64,000 bases of DNA, taken from NCBI GenBank assembly GCA_050330195.1, contig JBHJOB010000005.1, positions 40,611 through 104,610 on the forward strand. Direction: 5' to 3'. A program made the translations under genes and the position numbers. This document shows, in pieces, positions 1 through 8,405 of this stretch (positions are counted from its first letter, which is position 1; every line of letters begins with the position of its first letter). This DNA is from JAHQVI01 sp050330195. Its GTDB lineage: Bacteria; Pseudomonadota; Alphaproteobacteria; Rhizobiales; Rhodomicrobiaceae. A model generated the notes under the pieces. That model was given only the letters and a program-made list of their open reading frames with translations. It searched no databases and was not told the DNA's origin.

Positions 1-1
1 G

Positions 2-1084
2 GCGCTGGCGCGCAATCCAAGGGTTCTGATCCTCGATGAAGCCACCTCGGCGCTGACGGCCGCAGACGTGACGCGCGTCTTCGAAGTCCTCAAACAGCTA
101 CGCCGTGAGGGCATGGCGATCATCTATATTTCGCACCGCATGGCAGAGATCGCAGAGCTTGCCGATGATTGCTCCGTTTTCCGCAACGGCCAGCATGTCG
201 CGACCTTCAAGGCGGGCGAGAAGTCCGACGACGAAGTCATCGCGCTGATGATCGGCCGTGAGGCGAGCCACGCCTTTCCACCCAGGACGCCGCGTCCGGC
301 AGTCGAGGAACCGCCCGTTCTTGAGGCGAAGAACCTCTCCTGGGAAAACCGCCTCAAGGATGTTTCGCTAAAGCTGCATCGCGGCGAGATCCTTGGTCTC
401 GGCGGGCTGGACGGCCAGGGACAGATGGAGATGCTGCTCGGCCTGTTCGGGACGCTGCGCGGCATGAGCGGCGAGATCCATGTCGACGGCAAGCGCATCA
501 GGCCGGCCAGTCCGAAACAGGCCAAGAACAGCGCGCTCGGCATCGCGCTCATTCCGGAGGACCGCAAGACCGACGGCTTGATGCTGCCCATGTCGGTCAG
601 GGACAATCTGACCTTTGCCGCGCTCGACAATGTCTCCAGCGGCGGCGTGATCTCCTCATCGGCGGAAAACGCGGCGGTGGAGGACATGGTCCGCCTGCTC
701 GGCATCCGCATGGGCTCGGCGGACGTCGCCGCCAATACGCTGTCCGGCGGCAATCAGCAGAAGGTCGTGATCGCCAAATGGCTGCTCAACAAACCGGGCA
801 TCATTCTGCTCAACGATCCCACGCGCGGCATCGACGTCGGCACCAAGCAGGAGCTTTACCAGCTCTTGCGCAAGCTGGCCGATGACGGCGCCGCGATCAT
901 TCTCTACTCGACCGATTATTACGAGTTGATCGGCTGCTGCGACCGGGTGGCGGTCTTTTATGACGGCCATATCGTGCGCGAACTCAGCGGGGACGCGATC
1001 ACGGAACAGGCGCTCGTCGCCAGCGCCTTCAACCTGCCCGTCAGCGAAGTGAAGGGCGCCGCCATTCCGGGAGCCCAATCATGA
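2..1084 (+). CDS. Sugar ABC transporter ATP-binding protein (5' truncated)
   Basis: This is the C-terminal two thirds of a tandem-domain sugar importer ATPase of the RbsA/MglA class, which powers uptake through the two permeases that follow. The frame is open from the window edge, and the first residues include the Walker B run LILDEATSALT of the first nucleotide-binding domain. The second domain has the degenerate P-loop usual for its family (GLDGQGQMEML), the signature LSGGNQQKV and the DPTRGIDVGT segment. The stop overlaps the next start by four bases (ATGA), so translation is probably coupled. The true start and the periplasmic binding protein would lie upstream of the window. The sugar cannot be told from the sequence. 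Confidence 0.93.
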   Translation, partial: ALARNPRVLILDEATSALTAADVTRVFEVLKQLRREGMAIIYISHRMAEIAELADDCSVFRNGQHVATFKAGEKSDDEVIALMIGREASHAFPPRTPRPAVEEPPVLEAKNLSWENRLKDVSLKLHRGEILGLGGLDGQGQMEMLLGLFGTLRGMSGEIHVDGKRIRPASPKQAKNSALGIALIPEDRKTDGLMLPMSVRDNLTFAALDNVSSGGVISSSAENAAVEDMVRLLGIRMGSADVAANTLSGGNQQKVVIAKWLLNKPGIILLNDPTRGIDVGTKQELYQLLRKLADDGAAIILYSTDYYELIGCCDRVAVFYDGHIVRELSGDAITEQALVASAFNLPVSEVKGAAIPGAQS

Positions 1085-2061
1085 GCACTTTCCGTTACCG
1101 CCTGATCGAACATCGCGGAACCCTGCTCGCCGCCGCAGTGCTGGCGACCCTGCTGATCGTCTATATCACCAATTCGCATAGCGGGCTGAATGCCGCCGTC
1201 GCGACCAATATCGCCAACAAGGGCGTGCTGCTCGCCATCGTCGCCATGGCGCAGACCTTGCCGATCCTGACAGCCGGGCTCGACCTTTCGGTCGGCATGA
1301 TCTTCGTGCTGGCCAATTGCCTCGCCTCGGCGCTGGTCGTCGGCACGCCGCTGGAAACCGCTTTCGGCATCGTCGTGGTGCTCGCGGTCGGCCTGCTTTG
1401 CGGGCTCGTCAACGGGCTGATCATCGTCTACGGCCGGCTCCAGCCGATCATCACGACGCTGGCGACGGGCGCGGTCTATTTCGGCCTCGCCTTGTGGCTG
1501 CGCCCCGTTCCCGGCGGCGACGTCAACGCCGACCTCGCCGACGCCGTCACCGGCCAGCTTCCCGGCGGCATTCCCGCCATGCTCGCGGTTCTGCTCGCTG
1601 TCGTGCTCCTGATCTGGGTGCCGTTCCGGAACTCCGTGATCGGACGCGGGGCCTATGCGATCGGATCATCCGAAACGGCGTCCTACATGTCGGGCATACC
1701 CATCGGGCGGGTGAAGATCGTCGTCTATGCGCTTGCGGGATTGCTGGCCTCGATCGCCGGAATTCTGCTGACTTTCGTGACCTATTCCGGCGAGGCGTCG
1801 GCCTCCATCGGCGGCACCTACACGCTGAACTCCATCGCCTCGGTCGTCATCGGCGGCACCTCGCTCATGGGCGGCTTCGGCAGCGCCATCGGCTCGATCT
1901 TCGGCGCGTTCGTGCTGCGCTCTATCGAGGATCTGCTCTTCGTCATGGATCTCGATCCGCTCTGGCAGCCGCTGTTCCAGGGCATCGTCCTGCTGGTCGC
2001 CGTCAGCCTTGGCGCGTTCCGCCTCTTGCGGCTCAGCAACCGTCTCAAACTGTTCAACTAG
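1081..2061 (+). CDS. Sugar ABC transporter permease (RbsC family), first
   Basis: This 326-residue inner-membrane permease is of the BPD_transp_2 (RbsC/AraH) family and should form half of the channel for the upstream ATPase. It is strongly hydrophobic with about eight to ten membrane segments. It carries family motifs such as TAGLDLSVG near residue 65, where RbsC has a GxIDLSVG-type segment, and GGTSLMGGFGS near residue 258. The ATG overlaps the ATPase stop. Its TAG stop is immediately followed by a partial copy of the dispersed palindromic repeat that separates it from the second permease. Confidence 0.93.
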   Translation: MSTFRYRLIEHRGTLLAAAVLATLLIVYITNSHSGLNAAVATNIANKGVLLAIVAMAQTLPILTAGLDLSVGMIFVLANCLASALVVGTPLETAFGIVVVLAVGLLCGLVNGLIIVYGRLQPIITTLATGAVYFGLALWLRPVPGGDVNADLADAVTGQLPGGIPAMLAVLLAVVLLIWVPFRNSVIGRGAYAIGSSETASYMSGIPIGRVKIVVYALAGLLASIAGILLTFVTYSGEASASIGGTYTLNSIASVVIGGTSLMGGFGSAIGSIFGAFVLRSIEDLLFVMDLDPLWQPLFQGIVLLVAVSLGAFRLLRLSNRLKLFN

Positions 2062-2110
2062 CGCGAGGTCCGACAAGATGGACACCATTTTTCGGAAAAA
2101 CCGAGCGCAG
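2062..2110 (+). repeat. Bipartite palindromic repeat, copy A (left half only)
   Basis: This begins right after the TAG stop of the first permease. Its core TCCGACAAGATGG - aca - CCATTTTTCGGA is an imperfect hairpin matching the first half of copy B (9.75-9.85 kb). The second half is absent or decayed. It lies inside the ABC operon. Confidence 0.6.
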
Positions 2111-2136
2111 ACAAAAATACCGGGAGCATCGCCGAC

Positions 2137-3102
2137 ATGTCCGACTTCGTGATGCAACTACGCCGCAATGTCGATCCGGCCGTTCTGATCGCGAGCCTGT
2201 GCGTCGTGGTTCTCCTGATCGCCGGGAGCCTTTATTCGCCGAACTTTCTTTCCGGCGACTATCTGCTCCAGCAGCTTCGCGTGGCCTCATTCCTCGGCAT
2301 CATCGCAACCGGCTCGATGATCATCATCCTGCTCGGCAATATCGACCTGTCGATCCCGTGGGTCGTCACGCTCGGCGGCATGATGTCGACCGCCGCCGCC
2401 GGATGGTGGGGCGAGACGGGGGCCATGTTCGCCATTCCCTTCGGCGTCGCCTGCGGGGCGTTTATCGGCGTAATCAACGGCGTCGGCGTCGCCTATTTGC
2501 GCGTGCCCTCGATGATCTTCACGCTCGGCATGAACGCCGTGGCGCAGGGGCTCGCGGTCGTTCACACTGGCGGCTTCGCGCCGCAGGACCGCGCAACCGA
2601 GACGATGCACGGGCTCGCAACCGGCAATGTCCTCGGCATCCCTAACGTGCTGCTGCTGTGGATCGCCGTCGCCGTGGCGATGATCTTCATGCTTAACCGG
2701 ACCACTTTCGGCCGGAAGATCTACGCTGTCGGCAACCGCGAGCGCGCCGCCTATCTGTCCGGCGTCAATACGCGACTGGTGATCCTCGCCTGCTTCACCA
2801 TTGCCGGCGCGTGTTCGGCGCTGGGCGGCGTCCTGCTGGCGGGTTACGCCACCAAAGCGTATCAGGCCATGGGCGAGCTTTATCTGCTTCCCGCCATTGC
2901 CGCGGTGGTGCTCGGCGGCACGCGCATTCTCGGCGGCAAGGGCAGCTATGTCGGCACGATGGTCGGCGTGATCCTGATCACCTTGCTTCAGTCGATCCTC
3001 TCCGTCATGCAGATGCCGGAAATGGGCCGCCAGATCATCTATGGCGTGGTGATCATCACCATGCTGCTGATCTATGGCCGGGGCGCGAAGACGGAAGGCT
3101 GA
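2137..3102 (+). CDS. Sugar ABC transporter permease (RbsC family), second
   Basis: This 321-residue permease of the same family completes the two-permease pore. It has about eight to ten hydrophobic segments, the family motif GNIDLSIPW near residue 68 and GGTRILGGKGS near residue 265. A GGGAG ribosome site precedes the ATG. Paired non-identical permeases with one fused ATPase are typical of rhamnose- and autoinducer-2-type importers (RhaPQ, LsrCD). That architecture narrows the type of system but not the substrate. Confidence 0.93.
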   Translation: MSDFVMQLRRNVDPAVLIASLCVVVLLIAGSLYSPNFLSGDYLLQQLRVASFLGIIATGSMIIILLGNIDLSIPWVVTLGGMMSTAAAGWWGETGAMFAIPFGVACGAFIGVINGVGVAYLRVPSMIFTLGMNAVAQGLAVVHTGGFAPQDRATETMHGLATGNVLGIPNVLLLWIAVAVAMIFMLNRTTFGRKIYAVGNRERAAYLSGVNTRLVILACFTIAGACSALGGVLLAGYATKAYQAMGELYLLPAIAAVVLGGTRILGGKGSYVGTMVGVILITLLQSILSVMQMPEMGRQIIYGVVIITMLLIYGRGAKTEG

Positions 3103-3147
3103 GGCGAATTTCGCAACGGCGCGACGAGGCAAGCAAGCGAGGGAACC

Positions 3148-4071
3148 ATGGTCGATCTGATTGACAATTTTCGTGAAATTCTTGATCCCCGCTTCACGCG
3201 GCTGGTCAATGGCGCGGCGCGTCTGGAGCGGCTTTATACAGGCTGCCGGTGGGCGGAAGGGCCGGCCTATTTCCCCGCCGGGCGCTATCTCGTCTGGAGC
3301 GACATCCCCAATGAGCGGATGCTGCGTTTCGACGAAACCAGCGGCCATGTCTCCGTGTTCCGCCAGCCTTCGGGCTACTCGAACGGCAACACGGTGGACC
3401 GGCAGGGGCGGCTCGTCACCTGCGAACATGGCAATCGCCGCGTCACCCGCACCGAGCATGACGGCTCGATCACCGTGATCGCCGACCGTTTCGAGGGCAA
3501 GCGTTTCAATTCGCCGAACGACGCCGTCGTGAAAAGCGATGGCTCGATCTGGTTCACCGACCCGCCCTACGGCATCGACAGCGACTATGAGGGCCACAAA
3601 TCGCCGGGCGAGATCGGCGGCAACCATCTTTACCGCGTCGATCTGGCAAGCGGCGCGGTCACCATCGCCGCGAACGATTTCGTCTGCCCGAACGGGCTGG
3701 CCTTCTCGGTCGATGAAAGCATTCTCTATGTCGCCGATACGGGCGCGACCCATGTGAAGGACGGCCCGCGCCATATCCGCTCGTTCAATGTAGGCAGCGA
3801 TGGCGGGCTGAGCGGCGGTGAGGTGTTCGCGACCTGCCCCGACGGGCTGTTCGACGGTTTCCGTCTGGACACGGAGGGGCGCATCTGGACCAGCGCGGCC
3901 AGCGGCGTGCTTTGCTACGACCCGGACGGCACGCTGATCGGTAAGGTGAATGTGCCGGAAGTCGTCGCCAATGTCTGTTTCGGCGGACCGAAGCGCAACC
4001 GGCTCTATATTTGCGGCACGACCTCGCTTTATGCTGTCATGGTCATGGGCAACGGCCACAAAACGTTCTGA
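3148..4071 (+). CDS. SMP-30/gluconolactonase family sugar-lactone hydrolase
   Basis: This 307-residue six-bladed beta-propeller of the SMP-30/LRE family probably hydrolyses a sugar lactone made by oxidising the imported sugar. Family segments are visible in order: WAEGPAYF near residue 31 with the metal-binding Glu, FNSPNDAVV near 118 (Asn/Asp), FTDPPYGID, CPNGLAFSVD near 179 and the Asp-containing PDGLFDGFRLDTEG near 230. It follows the transporter genes by 45 bases on the same strand and is probably cotranscribed. That places it early in catabolism of the transported sugar. The exact lactone is unknown. Confidence 0.9.
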   Translation: MVDLIDNFREILDPRFTRLVNGAARLERLYTGCRWAEGPAYFPAGRYLVWSDIPNERMLRFDETSGHVSVFRQPSGYSNGNTVDRQGRLVTCEHGNRRVTRTEHDGSITVIADRFEGKRFNSPNDAVVKSDGSIWFTDPPYGIDSDYEGHKSPGEIGGNHLYRVDLASGAVTIAANDFVCPNGLAFSVDESILYVADTGATHVKDGPRHIRSFNVGSDGGLSGGEVFATCPDGLFDGFRLDTEGRIWTSAASGVLCYDPDGTLIGKVNVPEVVANVCFGGPKRNRLYICGTTSLYAVMVMGNGHKTF

Positions 4072-4096
4072 TCCGGACGGACAGGCCGATCCACGC

Positions 4097-4127
4097 GCGA
4101 CGGCTGCAGACAGTCGGCTGCCGTCGC
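4097..4127. terminator. Hairpin between convergent genes, probable bidirectional terminator
   Basis: GCGACGGC-t-GC pairs with GC-t-GCCGTCGC across a 9-base loop, between the lactonase stop and the convergent membrane-protein stop. There is no strong T-tract on either strand, so terminator function is inferred from position. Confidence 0.45.
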
Positions 4128-4138
4128 ACGCGGTTCCG

Positions 4139-5131
4139 TCAAACGCGAACAGGCTGCTCGGGGACCGGTGCTCCGGGCTTCGTGCCGCCGACCCAGTTCA
4201 TGCCCTTGTCCGCCAACTCCCTGAACTTGCCCGACAGTTCGGACAGGCGCGCTTCCCATGCAGGATCGGGGCTCTGGCCTTCGATCGTCTTGAAATACGC
4301 CTGAAGCATGCAGGCTATGGCGAATGGCTCGATCAGCGCGGCCTTGAACGCCCAGGCGAACAGGATCGCGAAGATGAAGCCGCCCGCCGTCCAACTCCCC
4401 GGCATGGCGTAGACGACAGCCGCTGCCGGCGCGAGCATGAGCAGGAAGACGATGAAGGACAGCCCGTAGACGATCGCCGTCAGCCAGGCGGCATTGCGCA
4501 GCATCGGCTTGTAGTTCTGGCCGTAAAGCACCAGCGCGGTCTGTGCCGACTGCCACGGATTGTCCGAGCGCGTGCGGATTGCATAGCCGAGAATGACCTC
4601 GTCGATAAGCCCGACCGCCAGCCGCAGGAAGGCGCGGACGACGCCCATGATCTGCTGAAGACCGGGGATCGGCAGGAAGCTCGCGATGCCCTGCACCAGC
4701 CCGGTGATCGCGCCGAGTACGCCCTTGACCAGCAGATCGACGGCAAAGAGGACATTCGCTTCGGCGAAGCGCTCCTTCACGACGGCGCTCGCATGGGCGA
4801 TCTGCCCACGGCCATCGGGCAGCGGCTTGCCGTCCAGATATTCGACCATGACCGCGATGTGCCCGGCCTTGACGATGTAGAGAATATACTCGCGCAAGAA
4901 ATAGATGACGCCAGCCGTCGCGCCGAAGCCAATCAGGCCGCCCCAGAATGTGGCATTGGCCTGAAAGTCCGGATCGCCCAGCGCGCCGACGCCCCAGCCG
5001 ATGCCGGCCCCCGTGCCGGTCACGATCACGTATGCGGCGGCGATCCCGAAATAGACCGCCATCCGGAACAGAATGAACGGCATCGTCTTGATCATGACGT
5101 CAATCGAACGCCCAATCGAAAAATCCCACAT
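4139..5131 (-). CDS. Polytopic membrane protein of unknown function
   Basis: This 330-residue protein starts MWDFSIGRS. The ATG at 5131 is preferred over upstream starts because GGGGGAAAG lies just before it and the upstream residues look non-coding. Hydrophobic stretches near residues 16-50, 60-78, 125-160 and 205-275 suggest about six membrane helices, and the tail is soluble, charged and proline-rich. I do not recognise the family. It is monocistronic and convergent with the sugar operon. Nothing around it indicates a role. Confidence 0.8.
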   Translation of the reverse strand: MWDFSIGRSIDVMIKTMPFILFRMAVYFGIAAAYVIVTGTGAGIGWGVGALGDPDFQANATFWGGLIGFGATAGVIYFLREYILYIVKAGHIAVMVEYLDGKPLPDGRGQIAHASAVVKERFAEANVLFAVDLLVKGVLGAITGLVQGIASFLPIPGLQQIMGVVRAFLRLAVGLIDEVILGYAIRTRSDNPWQSAQTALVLYGQNYKPMLRNAAWLTAIVYGLSFIVFLLMLAPAAAVVYAMPGSWTAGGFIFAILFAWAFKAALIEPFAIACMLQAYFKTIEGQSPDPAWEARLSELSGKFRELADKGMNWVGGTKPGAPVPEQPVRV

Positions 5132-5324
5132 TGCTTTCCCCCGAACGAAGTTTGCCTGTCGCGATTGCGCCAGCGCAAATTGGACGCCGTAAACGCGCCC
5201 AGGGTTCAGCGAAACCGCGAGCGCGTTTGGGACGTGCGGGCAGACTACGGGATTCGGCGGCCAAAGATTTCTCCGCCTGTGGATAAGTGCGCAGACCAAG
5301 TGTGAAGGCGCACAATTCGGCGCG

Positions 5325-6320
5325 CTACGGTCTCAGGACGATCTTCGGCGCGGATGCGCGTCCGGCGAGGATGTCCTCGAATGCAGCACCCCCGTCCGAG
5401 AGCGGACGGATTTGCGGCCAGTCGAGCGCGCCCAGCGCGCCGTCCATGATCGCCGCCGCCGTATCGCGGAAATCCTGCGCCGTATAGGTGTAGGCGCCGA
5501 TGAAGGTGATCTCCTGCAGCGTCATCCGCCGCACATCCAGCCCACCCGCCGCCTGCGCCAGCCCGATATGCATGATGACGCCGCCGGGACGCACGGCAGC
5601 GGAAGCAGCGGCCCGCGTCGCCTCGCCGCCATAGGCATCGATGACGAGGTCGATTTCGCCCGCCCACGGCTTGGCCCCTTGCACCGGATCGTATGTCCGG
5701 AACGCGCCGATCTTTTCAGCGGTCTGCCGGCGGGCTTCGCTGGTTTCGGCCAGCCAGATCTCCTCTACGCCGCGCGCGGCCAGCACCAGCGCCGCGCCGA
5801 TGCCAATTGCGCCGCCGCCAAGGATCAGCGCGTGCGCGGAGGCGAGCGGCAGATGGAGCGCACGCTCCGCCAGCCGGATGGCGTGCCAGCCGCAGGCGAT
5901 CGGCTCGGCCAACGCAGCCTTTTCTGTCGGAAAGCCTTCCGGGATCGTGACCAGATTGCGTTCGGGGATCGCGATCAATTCCGCGAACGCGCCCTCACGC
6001 GGCGGCATGGAGATGATCTGCCGCGTCCGGCACAGATTATCGCGCCCTGCCCTGCAATCGCCACACTCCCCGCAAGTCACAAGCGGGTTGACGGTGACGC
6101 GCTCGCCTTTGCGCGTACCGGACATCACCGTCCCTGCCGCCTCATGGCCGAGGATCAGCGGCGCGGGCCGCCGGTCGTCATGGCCGAGAAAGGCATGCAT
6201 GTCCGAGCCGCAAATGCCGACCGCCTCGACGCGGATCAGCGCCTCGCCATCGCCGGCCGCCGCATCGGGCACATCGCAGAAGACGACGCTCTTCGGCCCG
6301 GTATACACCAGCGCTTTCAT
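5325..6320 (-). CDS. Zinc-dependent alcohol dehydrogenase (HpsO/HpsP-type candidate)
   Basis: This 331-residue medium-chain dehydrogenase has an intact catalytic zinc site (GICGSDMH near residue 36 and LGHEAAG near 57), the four-cysteine structural zinc loop CGECGDCRAGRDNLC (near 84-98), and an NAD-binding turn near 166 (GGGAIGIG). It is the last gene of the minus-strand TRAP/HpsN-like operon, and its ATG overlaps the upstream SDR stop by four bases. In known dihydroxypropanesulfonate pathways two extra dehydrogenases interconvert the enantiomers through a 2-keto form. This enzyme and the SDR would fit that pair, but the substrate is inferred from context only. A general polyol dehydrogenase is the alternative. 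Confidence 0.88.
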   Translation of the reverse strand: MKALVYTGPKSVVFCDVPDAAAGDGEALIRVEAVGICGSDMHAFLGHDDRRPAPLILGHEAAGTVMSGTRKGERVTVNPLVTCGECGDCRAGRDNLCRTRQIISMPPREGAFAELIAIPERNLVTIPEGFPTEKAALAEPIACGWHAIRLAERALHLPLASAHALILGGGAIGIGAALVLAARGVEEIWLAETSEARRQTAEKIGAFRTYDPVQGAKPWAGEIDLVIDAYGGEATRAAASAAVRPGGVIMHIGLAQAAGGLDVRRMTLQEITFIGAYTYTAQDFRDTAAAIMDGALGALDWPQIRPLSDGGAAFEDILAGRASAPKIVLRP

Positions 6321-7072
6321 TTCGCTGTAAATCCTCCGTCAACGAACAGCACCTGTCCCGTGACGTAAGCCGACGCCGCCGAGCAGAAGAACAGCGCCGG
6401 CCCCACCAGATCGTCGAGAACGCCGTTGCGGCCGATGCAGGTCTGCGCCGCGTTCTTCTGCGCAAGTTCCAAGTTGGCGAAGACGGGGCCGGTCAGCTCG
6501 GTCTCGAAAAAGCCCGGCGCAATCGCGTTCGCGGTAATGCCGTCCTTCGACCATGCCTCGGCCTCGGCGCGCGTGAGCTGGCCGATAGCCGCTTTCGACG
6601 CGCCATAGGAGACACCGCCCGGCATGGCGCGCACGGTTTGCAGCGAAGCGATGTTGACGATCCGTCCCCAGCCTTTCGCCTGCATCGCCGGAACCAGCGC
6701 CTGCGCCAGAAAATAGGGCGCAGCCAGATTGAGATTGATCGTCGCCGACCAGCCATCCAGCGTCACCTCGCCCGCGCGCTCGCGGTTGTTCATACCGGCC
6801 GCCGTGATCAGAATATCGGGCGCGCCGAAGGGCTCCGACACACGCCGCGCCACGTCCTCCATCTGCGCCGGATCGGACAGATCAGCCGCAACCGCTGCCG
6901 CTCCGTCGCCCGTCGCCTGCCGCCATTCCTCAAGCCGTTCCGCGCGGCGGGCCACGCCGACAACCTTTGCCCCCGCCTCGACAAGCGCCGTCGCCAGATG
7001 CCGGCCAATACCGGAACTCGCCCCGGTCACGCAAGCCACACGACCGGATAGATCAAAACGCTGCGCCTTCAT
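6317..7072 (-). CDS. SDR-family oxidoreductase (HpsO/HpsP-type candidate)
   Basis: This 251-residue classical short-chain dehydrogenase has the cofactor motif TGASSGIG (near residue 16), a TAAG variant of the usual NNAG motif, a catalytic Ser (NIASLQ), the YGASK active-site pair near 155 and a C-terminal VDGGF. The cofactor is NAD(P). It lies 12 bases after the HpsN-like gene and overlaps the zinc dehydrogenase. With that neighbour it could form an oxidation-reduction pair acting on C2 of a diol such as dihydroxypropanesulfonate. Gluconate-5-dehydrogenase-like activity is an alternative. Confidence 0.9.
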   Translation of the reverse strand: MKAQRFDLSGRVACVTGASSGIGRHLATALVEAGAKVVGVARRAERLEEWRQATGDGAAAVAADLSDPAQMEDVARRVSEPFGAPDILITAAGMNNRERAGEVTLDGWSATINLNLAAPYFLAQALVPAMQAKGWGRIVNIASLQTVRAMPGGVSYGASKAAIGQLTRAEAEAWSKDGITANAIAPGFFETELTGPVFANLELAQKNAAQTCIGRNGVLDDLVGPALFFCSAASAYVTGQVLFVDGGFTAK

Positions 7073-7084
7073 CGCCGTGCCCTT

Positions 7085-8395
7085 CTATTTGTCTTCCGCC
7101 GATAGATCGAAATTGCTCCCGGGGAAATATTTCGCCAGCCGCACATCGCCGGTGCGCGCATGGGCTTCCATCCCTTCAAGGCGCGAGATGCGTGCGCAGG
7201 ATTGGGCAATATCGCGATTGGCCTCCCGCGTCATGCGCTGCCAGGTGACCGTCTTCATGTATTTGCCGACATAAAGCCCGCCGGAATATTTCGCCGCGCC
7301 CTTGGTCGGCAGGACGTGGTTCGGGCCGGAGACCTTGTCGCCATAGGCAACGGTCGTCTCCTCGCCGAGGAAGAGCGAGCCGTAATTGCGCAGCCGCCCG
7401 AGCCACCAGTCGAGATCGGCCGCCTGAATCTGCAGATGCTCCGAGGCGTAACCGTCCGAGACGACGGCCGCTTCCTCGCGATCGGCCGCCAGCATGACCT
7501 CGCCATAGTCGCGCCATGCCGCCATTGCGTTCTCCCGGTTCAACTCCGGCAGTTCGGCGATGAAGCGAGGCATCAGCTCGATGACCTTCTCCGCGAGCGC
7601 CCGGTCGAGCGAAATCAGCCAGACGGGCGAATTATAGCCATGCTCGGCCTGACCCACGAGATCCCATGCTACAATTTCCGGATCGGCGCTGGCATCCGCG
7701 ATCACCATGGACTCGGTCGGCCCGGCGAACATGTCGATTCCGACGCGGCCATAAAGGATACGCTTGGCTTCGGCAACGAACTGATTGCCGGGACCGACGA
7801 GAATATCGGCCGGGGGCGTGCCGAACAGCCCGAAGGCCATCGCCGCAATCCCCTGAATGCCCCCGAGATTGAGCACCGTATCCGCGCCGCACAGGTCGAG
7901 CGTGTAGAGGATCGCCGGGTTGATGCCGATGCCGGGCCGTGGCGGCGAAACGGCCGTCACATGATCGACGCCCGCGACCTTCGCCGTCGTCACGGTCATG
8001 ACCGCCGATGCGATATGACTGTACCGCCCGCCCGGCACATAGCAGCCCGCCGCCGAAACGGGGATATGCTTCTGTCCGGCGATCAGTCCGGGGATGATCT
8101 CGACCTCGCAATCCTGCAGGGTCGCGCGCTGCGCCTCGGCGAATTTGCGCACATTATCGTAGGAAAAGCGGATATCGTCCTTCAGTTTCCGGCTGACCTT
8201 CTCGCCTGCCCGAACAATCGTCTCTTTACTGACGATAATCTCGCCGTCCCACTTGTCGAACCGCTCGGCGTATTCGCGCGCCTTGGCGTCTCCGCCCTGT
8301 TCGATTTCATCGAGGATGGCCTGAGTCTGCGCCCGGATGTCGCCCTCGCCCGTCGCGGCGGTCTTCTCGGCTTTCTTGAGGTATTCGATGCCCAT
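7085..8395 (-). CDS. hpsN: HisD-family dehydrogenase, HpsN-like sulfopropanediol 3-dehydrogenase
   Basis: This 436-residue member of the histidinol dehydrogenase family probably performs the two-step NAD oxidation of (R)-2,3-dihydroxypropane-1-sulfonate to sulfolactate, in the cytoplasm. The HisD core is intact: VGPGNQFVAEAKR, the zinc ligands in QAEHG and SGPNHVLPT, the catalytic Glu-His in ASEHLQ and the C-terminal His in GMEAHARTGD. The region after CYVPGG reads RYSHIASAVM, whereas histidine-biosynthetic HisD usually has a PLPST-type segment there. It is also embedded between TRAP transporter and alcohol dehydrogenase genes with no other his gene near. Both points favour a catabolic HpsN-type enzyme. 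AGGAGGG precedes the ATG. Confidence 0.75.
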   Translation of the reverse strand: MGIEYLKKAEKTAATGEGDIRAQTQAILDEIEQGGDAKAREYAERFDKWDGEIIVSKETIVRAGEKVSRKLKDDIRFSYDNVRKFAEAQRATLQDCEVEIIPGLIAGQKHIPVSAAGCYVPGGRYSHIASAVMTVTTAKVAGVDHVTAVSPPRPGIGINPAILYTLDLCGADTVLNLGGIQGIAAMAFGLFGTPPADILVGPGNQFVAEAKRILYGRVGIDMFAGPTESMVIADASADPEIVAWDLVGQAEHGYNSPVWLISLDRALAEKVIELMPRFIAELPELNRENAMAAWRDYGEVMLAADREEAAVVSDGYASEHLQIQAADLDWWLGRLRNYGSLFLGEETTVAYGDKVSGPNHVLPTKGAAKYSGGLYVGKYMKTVTWQRMTREANRDIAQSCARISRLEGMEAHARTGDVRLAKYFPGSNFDLSAEDK

Positions 8396-8405
8396 GAAGG
8401 CCCTC

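Noticed and set aside
2287..4059. 590-codon minus-strand open frame
   Set aside because: It lies antisense to the second permease and the lactonase, both clear genes. It is rich in Asp, Arg and His as expected for the reverse of GC-rich coding DNA.
7085..8395. Histidine-biosynthetic hisD
   Set aside because: No his gene is near. The gene is inside a TRAP and dehydrogenase operon, and the segment after CYVPGG differs from that of biosynthetic HisD.
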